NCBI RefSeq assembly: GCF_004054105.1
Contig: NZ_SBLC01000011.1
Location: 1 to 64,000 of the forward strand
Direction: 5' to 3'
Length of the DNA stretch: 64,000 nucleotides
Source: Falsigemmobacter intermedius
GTDB taxonomy: Bacteria; Pseudomonadota; Alphaproteobacteria; Rhodobacterales; Rhodobacteraceae
The translations under genes were made by a program, and so were the position numbers. Below are positions 8,865 through 17,618 of this stretch, one piece after another (positions within the stretch are counted from its first letter, which is position 1; each line of letters opens with the position of its first letter). Below the pieces are notes generated by a model, which did no database searches, was not told where the DNA came from, and was given only the letters and a program-made list of their open reading frames with translations.

Positions 8865-9855
8865 ATGTTCGGACTGGAGCTTTCATTCATCTGGGCAGGC
8901 ATCATTGCCTTTGCCGTGCTGGTCTATGTCATCCTCGACGGCTTTGATCTTGGGGTGGGCATCCTCTTTCCCACCGCCCAAAGCGAGCGGGAGCGCGATC
9001 TGATGATGAATTCCGTGGCCCCGATCTGGGACGGCAATGAGACCTGGCTGGTCCTTGGCGGCGGGGGGCTCTTTGCGGTCTTCCCTCTCGCCTATTCCAT
9101 TGTGATGCCCGCGCTTTACGTGCCGATCATTCTGATGCTGCTGGCGCTGATCTTCCGGGGGGTGGCATTTGAGTATCGCTGGCGCACGCAGCGATCACAG
9201 CTTCTTTGCCGGCTCGCTGATCGCTGCGGCAGCTCAGGGCGTTGCCCTCGGCGCTCTGGTGCAGGGGATTGAGGTTGAGAACCGCGCCTATGCCGGGGGC
9301 TGGTGGGACTGGCTGACGCCCTTCTCCATCCTGACCGGGATCGCGGTCCCGGCGGGCTACGCCCTGCTGGGCGCGACCTGGCTGAACCTGAAGCTGAGCG
9401 GTGAGATGCAGGAAAGGATGCGCGGCATGGCCCGTTGGTTTGCCGCAGCGACGCTTGGTTTTCTGGCGGTGTTCAGCGCTCTCACCCCTTTGCAGGAGGC
9501 CGGATACGCCGCGCGCTGGTTCGCCTGGCCGACCGCGACCTATAGCTTCGCCGTTCCGGCTCTGGTCGCACTGGTGGCGTGGCGGCTTTGGCGCGGGCTC
9601 AGTCGCGGTGATGACCTCGCGCCCTTTCTTTGCGCGCTGGCGCTTTTTGTGCTGGCCTTCGTCGGGATCGGGATCAGTTTTTATCCGATGATGGTGCCGC
9701 CGGGCCTGACGATCGCTGAGGCCGCTGCGCCTGACGAAAGTCTGCGGTTTGCGCTGGTGGGAACCCTGGTGCTGGTGCCGCTGATCCTAGCCTATACCGG
9801 CTATGCTTATTGGGTGTTTCGCGGCAAGATGGACCCGGAAGAGGGCTATCACTGA
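8865..9855 (+). pseudogene. cydB: cytochrome bd oxidase subunit II, frameshifted
   Basis: The first frame (8865 to about 9190) encodes a normal CydB N-terminus: LDGFDLGVGILFP, WDGNETWLVLGGGGLFAVFP, IFRGVAFEYRWRT. The rest (HSFFAGSLIAAAAQGVALGALVQGI to the stop at 9853-9855) continues one frame over. Only about 13 nt separate the codons for RWRT and FFAGS, where I expect about 30 from the family. A short out-of-frame deletion in the loop between TM helices fits better than a single-base error, but a sequencing error cannot be excluded. If real, subunit II stops at about 135 residues. It follows cydA by 3 nt. Confidence 0.8.
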
Positions 9856-10840
9856 TGCGGCGACTGGCCTGGTTTGTCGGTCTCTGGCTGGCGGGCGTCG
9901 CATCGGTCACTGCCCTTGCAATGGTGATCCGTCTGCTGATTGTTGCATAGGGCAGCCCTTGACCGCGCCATTGGCCCTGCCGGACGACAGGCTGCTGTCG
10001 ATATGAAGCCACAGGTATTCCTGCCTGTTTGATGCGAAGCTTTGATGGCGCTGCCCTTTCAAGGGTTTGGACGGATGTCAACGGCGGTGCAATGATGATG
10101 ACCCAGCCGTTCGAGGAGGGGAAGGCCTGGTTCGGCACGCTGAGATGGTTGGCCGTTCCCATGGCCGTATGAACATATCCGGTCTCCCAGTATTCTTGGT
10201 AGAGATAGTTCATCAGATGGGCCGAACTTTGCAGCAGCGACGTGGACACCAGCTGGCCGCGCCCGGTTTTGCTGCGATGCAAAAGCGCCGTCATGATGGC
10301 TGCAACAAGCGCCATGCTGGCATGAAGATCGACAATCGCACTGCCGGCGCGCACGGGGGCGCCGCCCCGCTCGCCGGTGATACTCATCAGACCCGAATGC
10401 GCCTGAAGCTGCAGATCATTCGCGCCCAGATGGGCGAGGGGGCCGCGGTCACCGAAGGCCTGAAAGTTACAATAGACCAGACCCGGATTGTGGCCCGACA
10501 TGGCCTCATAATCGAGCCCGAACCGCTCCATGGTGCCGGGTCGGAAATTGTTGATAACCACATCAGCTTCGGCGATGAGGCGCGCCGCAATCTCCCGGGC
10601 CTCCGGATTGGTGAGATCCAGCGTCAGGCTGCGCTTATTGCGGTTGAAGGATTGAAACGCGGGACTGTAGCCGAAGAGAGCGGGATCGGTCACGCCGAGG
10701 CTGCGGCAACCGTCACCAGAGGCCGGATCCTCGACCTTGATGACATCGGCGCCGAGGTCACCAAGCGTTTGCGCGGCATCGGGCCCCGCGAAAATGCGGG
10801 AGAAATCAACGACTTTGTATCCCTCAAGGACGCTCTGCAT
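9674..10840 (-). pseudogene. CoA-transferase family III (CaiB/Frc-like), 3'-truncated chimera
   Basis: Residues 1 to about 252 are a good family III CoA-transferase: VVDFSRIFAGPDAAQTLGDLGADVIKVED at the N-terminus, NRNKRSLTLDL, ADVVINNFRPG and the catalytic Asp at about 171 (AIVDLHASM). Homology stops after GWVIIIAPP, near 10084. The remaining 136 residues are low-complexity Arg/Ser/Pro sequence read from the antisense strand of cydB and the DUF2474-like gene. The family needs about 390-400 residues including the C-terminal small-domain region, so the product is probably dead. The reading frame overlaps 9674-9950 only by accident. The deletion junction lies at about 10084. Confidence 0.75.
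9855..9950 (+). CDS. small single-TM protein, DUF2474/CydX-like
   Basis: A 31-residue protein whose ATG overlaps the cydB stop (TGATG). It starts with basic residues (MRRLAWFVG) followed by one continuous hydrophobic helix. Short proteins of this type (DUF2474, CydX, CydY) follow cydAB in many bacteria and stabilise the oxidase. It is too short for most gene callers. Position, overlap and composition support it, but sequence alone cannot prove a role. With cydB frameshifted its partner may be absent. Confidence 0.7.
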   Translation: MRRLAWFVGLWLAGVASVTALAMVIRLLIVA

Positions 10841-11304
10841 TCTTCTTCAGCCTTACGTTTCCATTGCAGTTCTCCGGTCGCCTGTCCGGCAGCCGGTTTG
10901 CGCGTCACCATAGCGAGGAAATGGCCCCGTTATTGTGCGGATTGGGCAAGAATGCATTGCTCGGGCGGTCATTGTCCCTGCAGGGCATTGCGCCGCTGTT
11001 TCGTCCGACCCGAACGAGCCTCCATTCGTGAGGTTTGCCCTAAGGGCGGGTTAAGCGAAGGGGCTCTTACAGCCGGGCGCGCAGCGGGTCAGACGGAGCA
11101 GCGGCACGCCCCGGCCGTTCCACAAAACACATCTTTATGTCGACGCAGCTTCGGTGGTGGTGTCCGCTCCCGGTCTGCCCCGGGGGAGAAGTCATTTCCC
11201 TACGCTGTCTGTGATAAAAGACTGCCGCAAATGCCGCCACGAGGGCGACGCAACGCATCCCCACCCCCGCTGCTGATTGAAGCCCCCGGCTTCAGCCACA
11301 GATC
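10841..11304. other. intergenic region without a recognisable gene
   Basis: No frame here resembles a known family. The only structure I see is a short hairpin at 11278-11294 (arms TGAAGCC/GGCTTCA, 3-nt loop) downstream of the minus-strand glycosyltransferase. It has no T-run, so it is at best a weak terminator. Confidence 0.5.
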
Positions 11305-12369
11305 TCAGAGTAACCTCTGCAGGACAGCGGCGAAGCGGCGGGCTGCGTCCTGCCAGGACCAGGCGAGGACGGTGGCGCGTGCCGCCTCACTCATCTGCCG
11401 GCGCTCCTCCGGCGGGAGAGCCAGATACTGCGCGATCAGATCGGCGAAGGTCTCGGGCTCTGCCGGGCAGAGATAGCCGTTCACGCCGGTCCTGATCACA
11501 TCGGGCGCCGCACCGGCCAGACCCGCCACAACGGGTGTCCCGCAGGAGAGAGCCTCAAGGATGGGCAGGCCGAAGCCCTCCTCAATCGAGGGCCAGAGCC
11601 AGAGATCACAGGACTGATAAATTGCGGGAATATCCGCCTGCTGCGGCTTGAGATAGCTTTCGCGCAGAAGGCCCTCAAATCCCGGAAGCGTGATCGGTTC
11701 GCTGTGAAAGGCGACAAATTCCGCAGCGATGCCGCGCCGCTCCAGGGCGCGGGCCAGGGGCGGGATGAGGGCAGAGTTCTTCCCGCCAAAAGACGAATAG
11801 ACAAAGCCCAGCCGGATCGGGTCATGGGCGACAAAAGCTTTCATCGGAAAGGCATGGCTGTCCACCGAATTAAGGATCACTGCGGTGGAGGCGCGGCTGT
11901 GATGCCGCTCGACCTGATCGGCAATCCACTGCGAGACCGCAATTTTCGGGATCTCCTCCTCATAGGTCCGCCTGACGCGCTCTGCAGGAAGGAAGGGAAA
12001 CATCTCATAGCCCTGCATCAGATGCACAGGTCTGCCACAGCGCGCGGGGGCCTTTACGGCCCATTCCACCGTCTCCCACCAGGTGGCGATCAGAAAATCG
12101 GCATCGGGAAATTTCGCGTAATCAATGGCGTGGCTGCCTGGCAGGTCGATCAGGCGGTCGGACATATCGAGGAAGAACCTCGCATCCTGCGAAGGCCGGA
12201 CCTCTCTGCGCAGCAGCATTCTAATCCTGCGGCGGAGGCCGGCTGGTTTGTCGTAGACGGAGACGAAAGTCACTTCATGGCCAAGTGCGATCAGCTGGCG
12301 ACCATATTCGGCAATGACCCTGATCCCGCCGTTCTGGCTGAGCATGGGAACCAGAAAGGTGATCTTCAT
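11305..12369 (-). CDS. glycosyltransferase family 4-like protein
   Basis: A 354-residue GT-B fold glycosyltransferase that transfers a sugar from a nucleotide-sugar donor in the cytoplasm. The N-terminal Rossmann half starts MKITFLVPMLSQNGGIRVIAEYGRQL, with the glycine-rich acceptor loop. The C-terminal half carries the GT4 donor-binding E-x7-E pattern in IEEGFGLPILEALSCGTPVV near residues 275-295. It stands alone: no polysaccharide or lipid-export genes adjoin it, so the acceptor (LPS, exopolysaccharide or glycolipid) is unknown. Its isolation beside the scrap zone suggests it is the last survivor of a larger locus, which is inference. Confidence 0.85.
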   Translation of the reverse strand: MKITFLVPMLSQNGGIRVIAEYGRQLIALGHEVTFVSVYDKPAGLRRRIRMLLRREVRPSQDARFFLDMSDRLIDLPGSHAIDYAKFPDADFLIATWWETVEWAVKAPARCGRPVHLMQGYEMFPFLPAERVRRTYEEEIPKIAVSQWIADQVERHHSRASTAVILNSVDSHAFPMKAFVAHDPIRLGFVYSSFGGKNSALIPPLARALERRGIAAEFVAFHSEPITLPGFEGLLRESYLKPQQADIPAIYQSCDLWLWPSIEEGFGLPILEALSCGTPVVAGLAGAAPDVIRTGVNGYLCPAEPETFADLIAQYLALPPEERRQMSEAARATVLAWSWQDAARRFAAVLQRLL

Positions 12370-12803
12370 CCTGACCTCCGTGAACCTCTGACCGTCTTAG
12401 CCGCGTCCCGCGAGGCTGCAGCCCACCTGCCGGTCAGGCGCGCCCCGCATGGAAGCCCCCGGGGAGCGGTCTGACCTTCGTAACCTGAGCATCGCAGATG
12501 AGACGTCGCAGTCCAGGGAAATCATTGGAGCAGAGGGGCGTGCCACGGGCCACCAGGGTCAATCCGGTGGCGCGGGGAGAGTTCCTGCAGTCGCTCGAAT
12601 TTATGTAAAATGGCAAAGGGTCATCCTGCGCCTTTGGTGCCGGCACTCCAAATCTCTGCGGGGCAATCCGGGGGCCACCGGGAAGGGGCGTAATCTGTGG
12701 AGCCCTCTGTCATCAGCACAGCGCATCATGCATCGATCGGTGCTCTTGACCTTGCGGGAAAAGCGGTCCCTTCTGGCGCGGATTTTCGTGGAAGGGGGGC
12801 AGG
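12370..12803. other. 434-nt intergenic stretch
   Basis: It separates the divergent glycosyltransferase and FAH-family genes. A 70-codon minus-strand frame (12434-12646) resembles nothing I know. Probable promoters for both flanking genes lie here, but I could not place convincing -35/-10 boxes. Confidence 0.4.
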
Positions 12804-13559
12804 ATGAACCGGATTATCCGTTTTGAACATGAGGGCGAAACCCACTGGGGGCTTTGGGAGGATGCGGGGATCCGCAGGCTTCCCGAGGGGCCCTATGGCG
12901 CGCTGACGCCGTCGGGGCCGGTGATCGCGCGCGAGGCGGTGCGGCTGCTGGCACCTGTCGTGCCGCGCAAGCTGATCTGTGTGGGGCTGAACTATCGTCT
13001 TCACGCCGAGGAAGCCAATATGGCGATCCCGGAAGAGCCGATGATCTTCATGGTCTCGCCCGAAGCCGTGATCGGCCCGGATGAGGCGATCCGCCTCGAC
13101 AATCCCAATGACCGCATCGATTATGAAGCGGAGATCGCCATCGTGATCGGCAAGCGCTGCCGCAATGTTCCGGCGGCTGAGGCGGCATCGGTCGTGCTGG
13201 GCTACAGCTGCGCCAATGATGTCTCAAACCGGGTCATGCAAAAGAAAGACGGCCAGTTCACCCGGGCGAAAAGCTTCGACACCTATAAACCCGTCGGCCC
13301 CTGGATTGTGCAGGGGATCAACCCCGATGATGTGGCGATCTCGCTGCGCTGCAATGGTGAGCTTCGTCAGGACAGCACCACGGCGGATATGATTTTCCCG
13401 ACCGGAAAAGTGGTGGAGTTCATCTCCTCAGTCATGACGCTGGAGCCGGGGGATGTGATCATCACCGGCACCCCCGCCGGGGTCGGCCCGATACGCAGCG
13501 GCGATCTGGTTGAGATTACGATTGATGGCATCGGCACGCTCAGCAATCCGGTGATCTGA
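12804..13559 (+). CDS. fumarylacetoacetate hydrolase-family protein
   Basis: Cytoplasmic FAH-superfamily enzyme of 251 residues. Relatives are 2-hydroxyhepta-2,4-diene-1,7-dioate isomerases, acylpyruvate hydrolases and oxaloacetate decarboxylases. The metal site is visible: IDYEAEIAIVIGK provides the conserved ExE, followed by GYSCANDVSNRVMQ and the downstream Asp. The late motif MTLEPGDVIITGTPAGVGP is diagnostic of the family. The ATG at 12804 is preceded by a strong purine-rich site (GGGGGGCAGG). The gene ends just before a hairpin and the tctCBA transporter, so it may act on the carboxylate that transporter imports. The exact substrate cannot be assigned. Confidence 0.9.
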   Translation: MNRIIRFEHEGETHWGLWEDAGIRRLPEGPYGALTPSGPVIAREAVRLLAPVVPRKLICVGLNYRLHAEEANMAIPEEPMIFMVSPEAVIGPDEAIRLDNPNDRIDYEAEIAIVIGKRCRNVPAAEAASVVLGYSCANDVSNRVMQKKDGQFTRAKSFDTYKPVGPWIVQGINPDDVAISLRCNGELRQDSTTADMIFPTGKVVEFISSVMTLEPGDVIITGTPAGVGPIRSGDLVEITIDGIGTLSNPVI

Positions 13560-13576
13560 GCGGGTCCCTGCTCCAG

Positions 13577-13603
13577 GACCGCCCCTGCCCGGGGGCGGTC
13601 TTC
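13577..13603 (+). terminator. hairpin after the FAH-family gene
   Basis: A 9-bp GC stem (13577-13585 with 13592-13600) and 6-nt loop lie 18 nt past the stop. Only two T follow, so it may terminate weakly and let some transcripts continue into tctC. Confidence 0.55.
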
Positions 13604-13793
13604 GAAGTGCCTGAATTAACGAAATAATTGCAGAACTGTTCTGCGAATTTCATGGTCAATCCGGGCATTTACTCTCTGCGCGACATATTGTCCTCTCCGC
13701 TGAGAGGAAACCTCTTTTGCACTGCGAAAGAGGAAACGGCCGGGCGGCAAAGCTGAGGAGGCTTTACCCCGCGTCGCAACGAGAGGAAAGACA
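13604..13793 (+). promoter_or_regulatory. tctC leader with 15-bp palindrome
   Basis: The palindrome GCAGAAC-T-GTTCTGC occupies 13630-13644, a perfect 7+1+7 inverted repeat in a locally AT-rich stretch, suitable as an operator. Downstream, two short hairpins in the presumed 5' leader (CCTCTC/GAGAGG near 13692-13707 and CCTCTTT/AAAGAGG near 13711-13733) precede the GAGAGGAAAG ribosome site of tctC. No regulator gene adjoins, so the binding protein is unknown. Confidence 0.5.
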
Positions 13794-14753
13794 ATGAAAG
13801 CCATTTTGCTGGCGGCCGCTGTGACGGCTGCGTTTTCCGGCGCAGCTTTTGCCGAGTTCCCTGAGCGTCCGATCACCTGGGTGGTTCCCTTTGGTGCGGG
13901 TGGTGTGACCGACATCACGTCGCGCCGTCTGGCAGAGCGTCTGCAGGCCGAACTGGGCCAGCCGGTGATTGTCGAAAACAAGCCCGGTGCCGGTGGCATC
14001 GTCGGCTCTCAGGAAGCGCGTATCGCTGCGCCGGACGGCTATACCCTTCTGCTGGCCACCTCCGGCCCCTTCGGCATTCAGGCGGCGCTGAGCCCGGAAA
14101 AACTGCCCTATGATCCGCTGAGTGACTTTGAGTTCATCCACGGTGTCACCGCCTCGCCGCAGCTGATCGTGGCCAATTACAACGCCCCCTTCAACACCAT
14201 GGCGGAACTGGTCGCCTATGCCAAGGAGCATCCGGGCGAGCTGAACTTCGGCTCTCCGGGCGTTGGCACTGCCCAGCATCTGGGGGGCGAGCTGTTCAAA
14301 CGCGCCGCCGGCATTGATCTGGAGCATATCCCCTATACTTCGGGCTCGACCCAGATGGTGGACCTGGCTGCCGGTGTGATCGATCTCTCCTTTGAGTATC
14401 AGACCGTCGTCGCGCCCTATGTCGAAGACAGAAAGATGAAAATTCTTGGCGTCACCCTGGGGGAGCGTCTGAAGGCCAGCCCCGATATCGAAAGCGTGAC
14501 CGAGGCGGGCTATCCCGATGCGGTCAACGTCGGCTGGACCTTCCTGGCGGTTCCGAAGAACACCCCTGAGGCTGTTCGCGCCAAGCTCGAAGACGCCATG
14601 GCGAAGGTGATGAATGATCCCGGGATCGTCGCTCAGGTGGAATCCGACGGCCGCAGCGTGGTGAACCTCAAGGGGCATCAGCCGGGTCACGATTATATCT
14701 CAGCAGAAATCGCCAAGTTCAAAGCTGCGGCAGACGGCATCGCGCTGAAATAA
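13794..14753 (+). CDS. tctC: tripartite tricarboxylate transporter solute receptor (Bug/TctC)
   Basis: Periplasmic binding protein of the TTT family, which hands di- or tricarboxylates and related acids to the TctA/TctB membrane pair. The 319 residues begin with a Sec signal peptide (MKAILLAAAVTAAFSGAAFA). Bug-family motifs follow: FPERPITWVVPFGAGGVTDI, VENKPGAGGIVGSQ, APDGYTLLLATSGPF and FGSPGVGTAQHL. A strong GAGAGGAAAG site precedes the ATG. It is followed by a terminator-like hairpin and then tctB and tctA, the usual arrangement for making receptor in excess. Bug substrates are poorly predictable; the adjacent FAH-family enzyme hints at a keto or dicarboxylic acid. Confidence 0.92.
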   Translation: MKAILLAAAVTAAFSGAAFAEFPERPITWVVPFGAGGVTDITSRRLAERLQAELGQPVIVENKPGAGGIVGSQEARIAAPDGYTLLLATSGPFGIQAALSPEKLPYDPLSDFEFIHGVTASPQLIVANYNAPFNTMAELVAYAKEHPGELNFGSPGVGTAQHLGGELFKRAAGIDLEHIPYTSGSTQMVDLAAGVIDLSFEYQTVVAPYVEDRKMKILGVTLGERLKASPDIESVTEAGYPDAVNVGWTFLAVPKNTPEAVRAKLEDAMAKVMNDPGIVAQVESDGRSVVNLKGHQPGHDYISAEIAKFKAAADGIALK

Positions 14754-14769
14754 GAACGCGCTCTGCGCG

Positions 14770-14805
14770 GACCGCCCCCGCCTTTCCAGGGGGGGGCGGT
14801 CTTTT
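14770..14805 (+). terminator. intra-operon terminator/attenuator between tctC and tctB
   Basis: A 10-bp GC stem (14770-14779 with 14792-14801) is followed by CTTTTC. It lies between tctC and tctB, which read the same way with 77 nt between them. It probably allows partial read-through so that receptor mRNA exceeds permease mRNA. Confidence 0.75.
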
Positions 14806-14830
14806 CATCCCCCCGAGCCCGGAGCAGACC

Positions 14831-15268
14831 ATGCGGCGTGACACGGCGGCAGGACTTACATTTCTTGCCTTCTCTCTCTTTTTTCTGATTTTCGGCATGG
14901 AGCTTCCGATGGGCACGGCACGACGGGTAGGCCCGGGCGTCCTGCCGGTGGGTGCGGCCGCTTTGCTGCTGGTGCTGTCGGTGGCCATTCTGGTGCAGGA
15001 TTATCTGCGCCGCTCGGGCCGCCGGATCGGCGGCTTTAACTGGCGCGGGCTGGCTGCGATCACCGCATCGGTGCTGATCTTTGCGCTGGCGGTTCATCCG
15101 CTGGGCATGGTGGTGACGGTCATCCTTTCCGTCCTGGTGGCCGGTGCTGCGGAAAAACCTTTCCGCGCCCTTGAGTCGCTGCTGCTGGGGGCGGGGCTCT
15201 CCCTCGCTGCGGTGGGGGTTTTTATCTACGGGATCGGGATGCGCATCCCGGTCTGGCCGAATTTCTGA
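14831..15268 (+). CDS. tctB: TTT transporter small membrane subunit TctB
   Basis: A 145-residue inner-membrane protein with about four hydrophobic segments, the size and topology of the TctB (DUF1468) subunit of tripartite tricarboxylate transporters. The opening RRDTAAGLTFLAFSLFFLIFG and the GxARRVGPGVLPVGAA motif are typical. GGAGCAGACC precedes the ATG. It lies 10 nt upstream of tctA and downstream of tctC, so the set is complete. Confidence 0.88.
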   Translation: MRRDTAAGLTFLAFSLFFLIFGMELPMGTARRVGPGVLPVGAAALLLVLSVAILVQDYLRRSGRRIGGFNWRGLAAITASVLIFALAVHPLGMVVTVILSVLVAGAAEKPFRALESLLLGAGLSLAAVGVFIYGIGMRIPVWPNF

Positions 15269-15278
15269 GGGGCCGGAT

Positions 15279-16775
15279 ATGGAATTTTTCGACAATGCGC
15301 TCCTGGGCCTGACCACGGCGCTGAGCCTGCAGAACCTGGGCTATGCCTTCGTCGGCTGCCTTCTGGGAACGCTGATCGGGGTTCTGCCGGGTCTGGGTCC
15401 GCTGGCGACGATCTCGATGCTGCTGCCGCTGACCTATGCGCTTGATCCCACGGCGGCGCTGATCATGCTGGCGGGTATTTATTACGGCGCGCAATACGGC
15501 GGCTCCACCACGGCCATTCTTGTGAACCTGCCCGGCGAAAGCTCGGCGGTGGTGACCGCGCTTGACGGCTATCAGATGGCGCGTCAGGGCCGGGCCGGTG
15601 TCGCCCTTGCCACGGCCGCGATTTCTTCTTTTATCGCAGGCACTTTTGCCACGATTTTCATCATGGCTCTGGCGCGCCCGCTGGCGCAGGTGGCCTTCAG
15701 CTTTGGTCCGGGCGAATATCTGGCGATGATGGTTCTGGGGCTGATCCTCGCGACCGTTTTGTCCAATGCGCGGCTGATCGAAAGCATCGCCATGGTTCTG
15801 GTGGGGATCCTGTTGTCGACCGTGGGTCTCGACAGCGTCACGGCGGATGAGCGGTTTACCTTCGGCGTCATGAAACTTTTTGACGGCCTCGATTTCGTGG
15901 TCATGGCCATGGCGGTTTTCGGCTTTGCCGAGATCGTGAAAAACCTCGGGGAAGGCGATGAGGGCCCGAAAGGCACGGCGAAAATCTCGCGCCTGATGCC
16001 CAACCGCGAAGAGCTGGCGGAGATGACCCCTCCGGCGACCCGCGGCACCATTCTCGGCTCCTTCCTCGGCATCCTGCCGGGCGGCGGTGCGGCGCTGGCC
16101 TCTTTTGCCTCTTATGCGATGGAAAAGCGCCTCTCCAAACGCCCCCAAAACTTCGGCAAAGGGGAGATTGCCGGGGTCGCAGGGCCGGAAGCGGCCAATA
16201 ACGCGGCCTCACAGACCTCCTTTATCCCGCTGCTGACGCTGGGCATTCCCTCCAATGCCGTCATGGCGCTGATGGTGGGGGCGATGATGATCCACGACAT
16301 CACCCCCGGCCCGAAGGTGATGGAGAGCAATCCCGCGCTGATCTGGGGCCTGATCGCCTCGATGTGGATTGGCAACGTGATCCTGGTGATCCTGAACCTG
16401 CCGCTGGTGGGCGTCTGGGTGAAACTCCTGAGCGTGCCCTACCGCCTGCTCTATCCGGCCATTGTGATCCTGTGCTGCATCGGGGCCTGGTCGCTGAAAA
16501 ACGACAGCTATGAGGTGATGATGTGCGCAGTGATGCTGGTTGCGGGCTATCTGATCGTGCAGATCGGCCTGCCGCCTGCGCCGCTGCTGATGGGCTTTAT
16601 TCTGGGGCCGATGATGGAAGAGAACCTGCGCCGCGTGCTGCAGCTGTCGCGCGGGGATGTGATGGCGGTCTTTTCCTCACCGATCTCAATCAGTTTCTAC
16701 CTTCTGGCCGCCGGGGCGATTGTGGCGATGGCCCTGCCCTCTCTGCGCGACAGCCGCGACGTTCTGGAAGAGTGA
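15279..16775 (+). CDS. tctA: TTT transporter large permease TctA
   Basis: Cation-coupled membrane permease of the TTT family, 498 residues with about 11-12 TM segments. Diagnostic TctA motifs are GVLPGLGPLATISMLLPLT, YYGAQYGGSTTAILVNLPGE near the N-terminus and its repeat ILPGGGAALASFASYAMEKR, plus PEAANNAASQTSFIPLLTLGIPSNAVMALM. The frame extends upstream to 15144, but the ATG at 15279 comes directly after the tctB stop, has GGGGCCGGA upstream, and gives the normal N-terminus. A strong terminator follows. Confidence 0.93.
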   Translation: MEFFDNALLGLTTALSLQNLGYAFVGCLLGTLIGVLPGLGPLATISMLLPLTYALDPTAALIMLAGIYYGAQYGGSTTAILVNLPGESSAVVTALDGYQMARQGRAGVALATAAISSFIAGTFATIFIMALARPLAQVAFSFGPGEYLAMMVLGLILATVLSNARLIESIAMVLVGILLSTVGLDSVTADERFTFGVMKLFDGLDFVVMAMAVFGFAEIVKNLGEGDEGPKGTAKISRLMPNREELAEMTPPATRGTILGSFLGILPGGGAALASFASYAMEKRLSKRPQNFGKGEIAGVAGPEAANNAASQTSFIPLLTLGIPSNAVMALMVGAMMIHDITPGPKVMESNPALIWGLIASMWIGNVILVILNLPLVGVWVKLLSVPYRLLYPAIVILCCIGAWSLKNDSYEVMMCAVMLVAGYLIVQIGLPPAPLLMGFILGPMMEENLRRVLQLSRGDVMAVFSSPISISFYLLAAGAIVAMALPSLRDSRDVLEE

Positions 16776-16779
16776 TAAA

Positions 16780-16806
16780 AAAGGCCCCGGGAAACCGGGG
16801 CCTTTC
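16780..16806. terminator. bidirectional terminator between tctA and crotonase gene
   Basis: A 9-bp stem (AAGGCCCCGG with CCGGGGCCTT, 4-nt loop) has an A-run on its left side and a T-rich right side. It sits in the 33-nt gap between two convergent genes and can serve both. Confidence 0.85.
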
Positions 16807-16808
16807 TC

Positions 16809-17603
16809 TCAGCTTTCCAGCGTGACCTTATGGGCGCGCTTATGGACAAAGTCACCCAGACGGGCCTGCACATCCTCACCGCTTTGCACCATGGCCATGA
16901 TCAGCCCTTCGGTATAAAGCCCGTCCGTCGCTGACATATCGGCAATCTTGTGGATGCCGGTGACGATGGCATAATTCGACAAAGGCGCATTGCCCGCGAT
17001 CTTGCGGGCAAGCTCCATCCCCAGTTCAGCGGCGGGTTTATCGCCCTTTGCCTCGTCGCAGATGTAGTGGCAAAGGCCCATGGCCTTGCCCTCATGGACA
17101 TCCACCACCCGGCCGGTCAGCATCATCTCAACCATGCGCCCCGGCGTGATGATGCGGGCGGTGCGCACCGTGGCCCCCCCGCCGGTGAAAATCCCCCGGG
17201 TGCCTTCCGGCAGCGCGAAATAGGTGGAGGCATCGGCGACGCGCACATGGGCGGCTGAGGCCAGTTCCAGACCGCCGCCGACCACCGCGCCCTGCATCAC
17301 CGCCACCACCGGCACGCCCGAATGCTGAATACGGTCAAAGGCGCGGTGCCAGCCCTGGCAGACCCGCATGAACTCGACGCCGGAACGCGCCTTGTCATGA
17401 TGCTCGCGCAGATCGAGGCCAGCGCAGAAGTGGTCGCCTTCCGCCTTCATCAGCACGACACGGATATGCGGGGGGATTTTGCTGAACCAGGCCTCAATTT
17501 CATTGACCGAGGCCTCATCAATCGCATTGCGCTTTTCGGGCCGCGAGAGGGTCACCACGGCCACGGGGCCGTCTTCGGTCACGCTGAGATAGGGTTTGTG
17601 CAT
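16809..17603 (-). CDS. enoyl-CoA hydratase/crotonase, DmdD-like
   Basis: Crotonase-fold enzyme of 264 residues that hydrates an enoyl-CoA in the cytoplasm. The oxyanion-hole regions are GDHFCAGLDLREH and GAVVGGGLELASAAHVRVA. The stretch STYFALPEGTRGIFTGGGATVR with its two Glu/Gly positions, and the WHRAFDRI region, closely recall methylthioacryloyl-CoA hydratase DmdD of Ruegeria. It lies 15 nt downstream of a DmdC-type dehydrogenase gene on the same strand, with a DmdB-like ligase gene nearby. The DmdD assignment is by remembered similarity. A generic short-chain enoyl-CoA hydratase remains possible, so no symbol is given. Confidence 0.88.
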   Translation of the reverse strand: MHKPYLSVTEDGPVAVVTLSRPEKRNAIDEASVNEIEAWFSKIPPHIRVVLMKAEGDHFCAGLDLREHHDKARSGVEFMRVCQGWHRAFDRIQHSGVPVVAVMQGAVVGGGLELASAAHVRVADASTYFALPEGTRGIFTGGGATVRTARIITPGRMVEMMLTGRVVDVHEGKAMGLCHYICDEAKGDKPAAELGMELARKIAGNAPLSNYAIVTGIHKIADMSATDGLYTEGLIMAMVQSGEDVQARLGDFVHKRAHKVTLES

Positions 17604-17618
17604 AGGCCAGGTCCTTTG

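Noticed and set aside
10067-11476. 469-codon plus-strand open frame
   Set aside because: Mostly antisense to the CoA-transferase and the glycosyltransferase 3' end; no family resemblance.
13630-13644. LexA (SOS) box at the GAACTGTTC palindrome
   Set aside because: Alphaproteobacterial LexA boxes are direct GTTC-N7-GTTC repeats; this is an inverted repeat with a 1-nt spacer, and the gene is a transporter.
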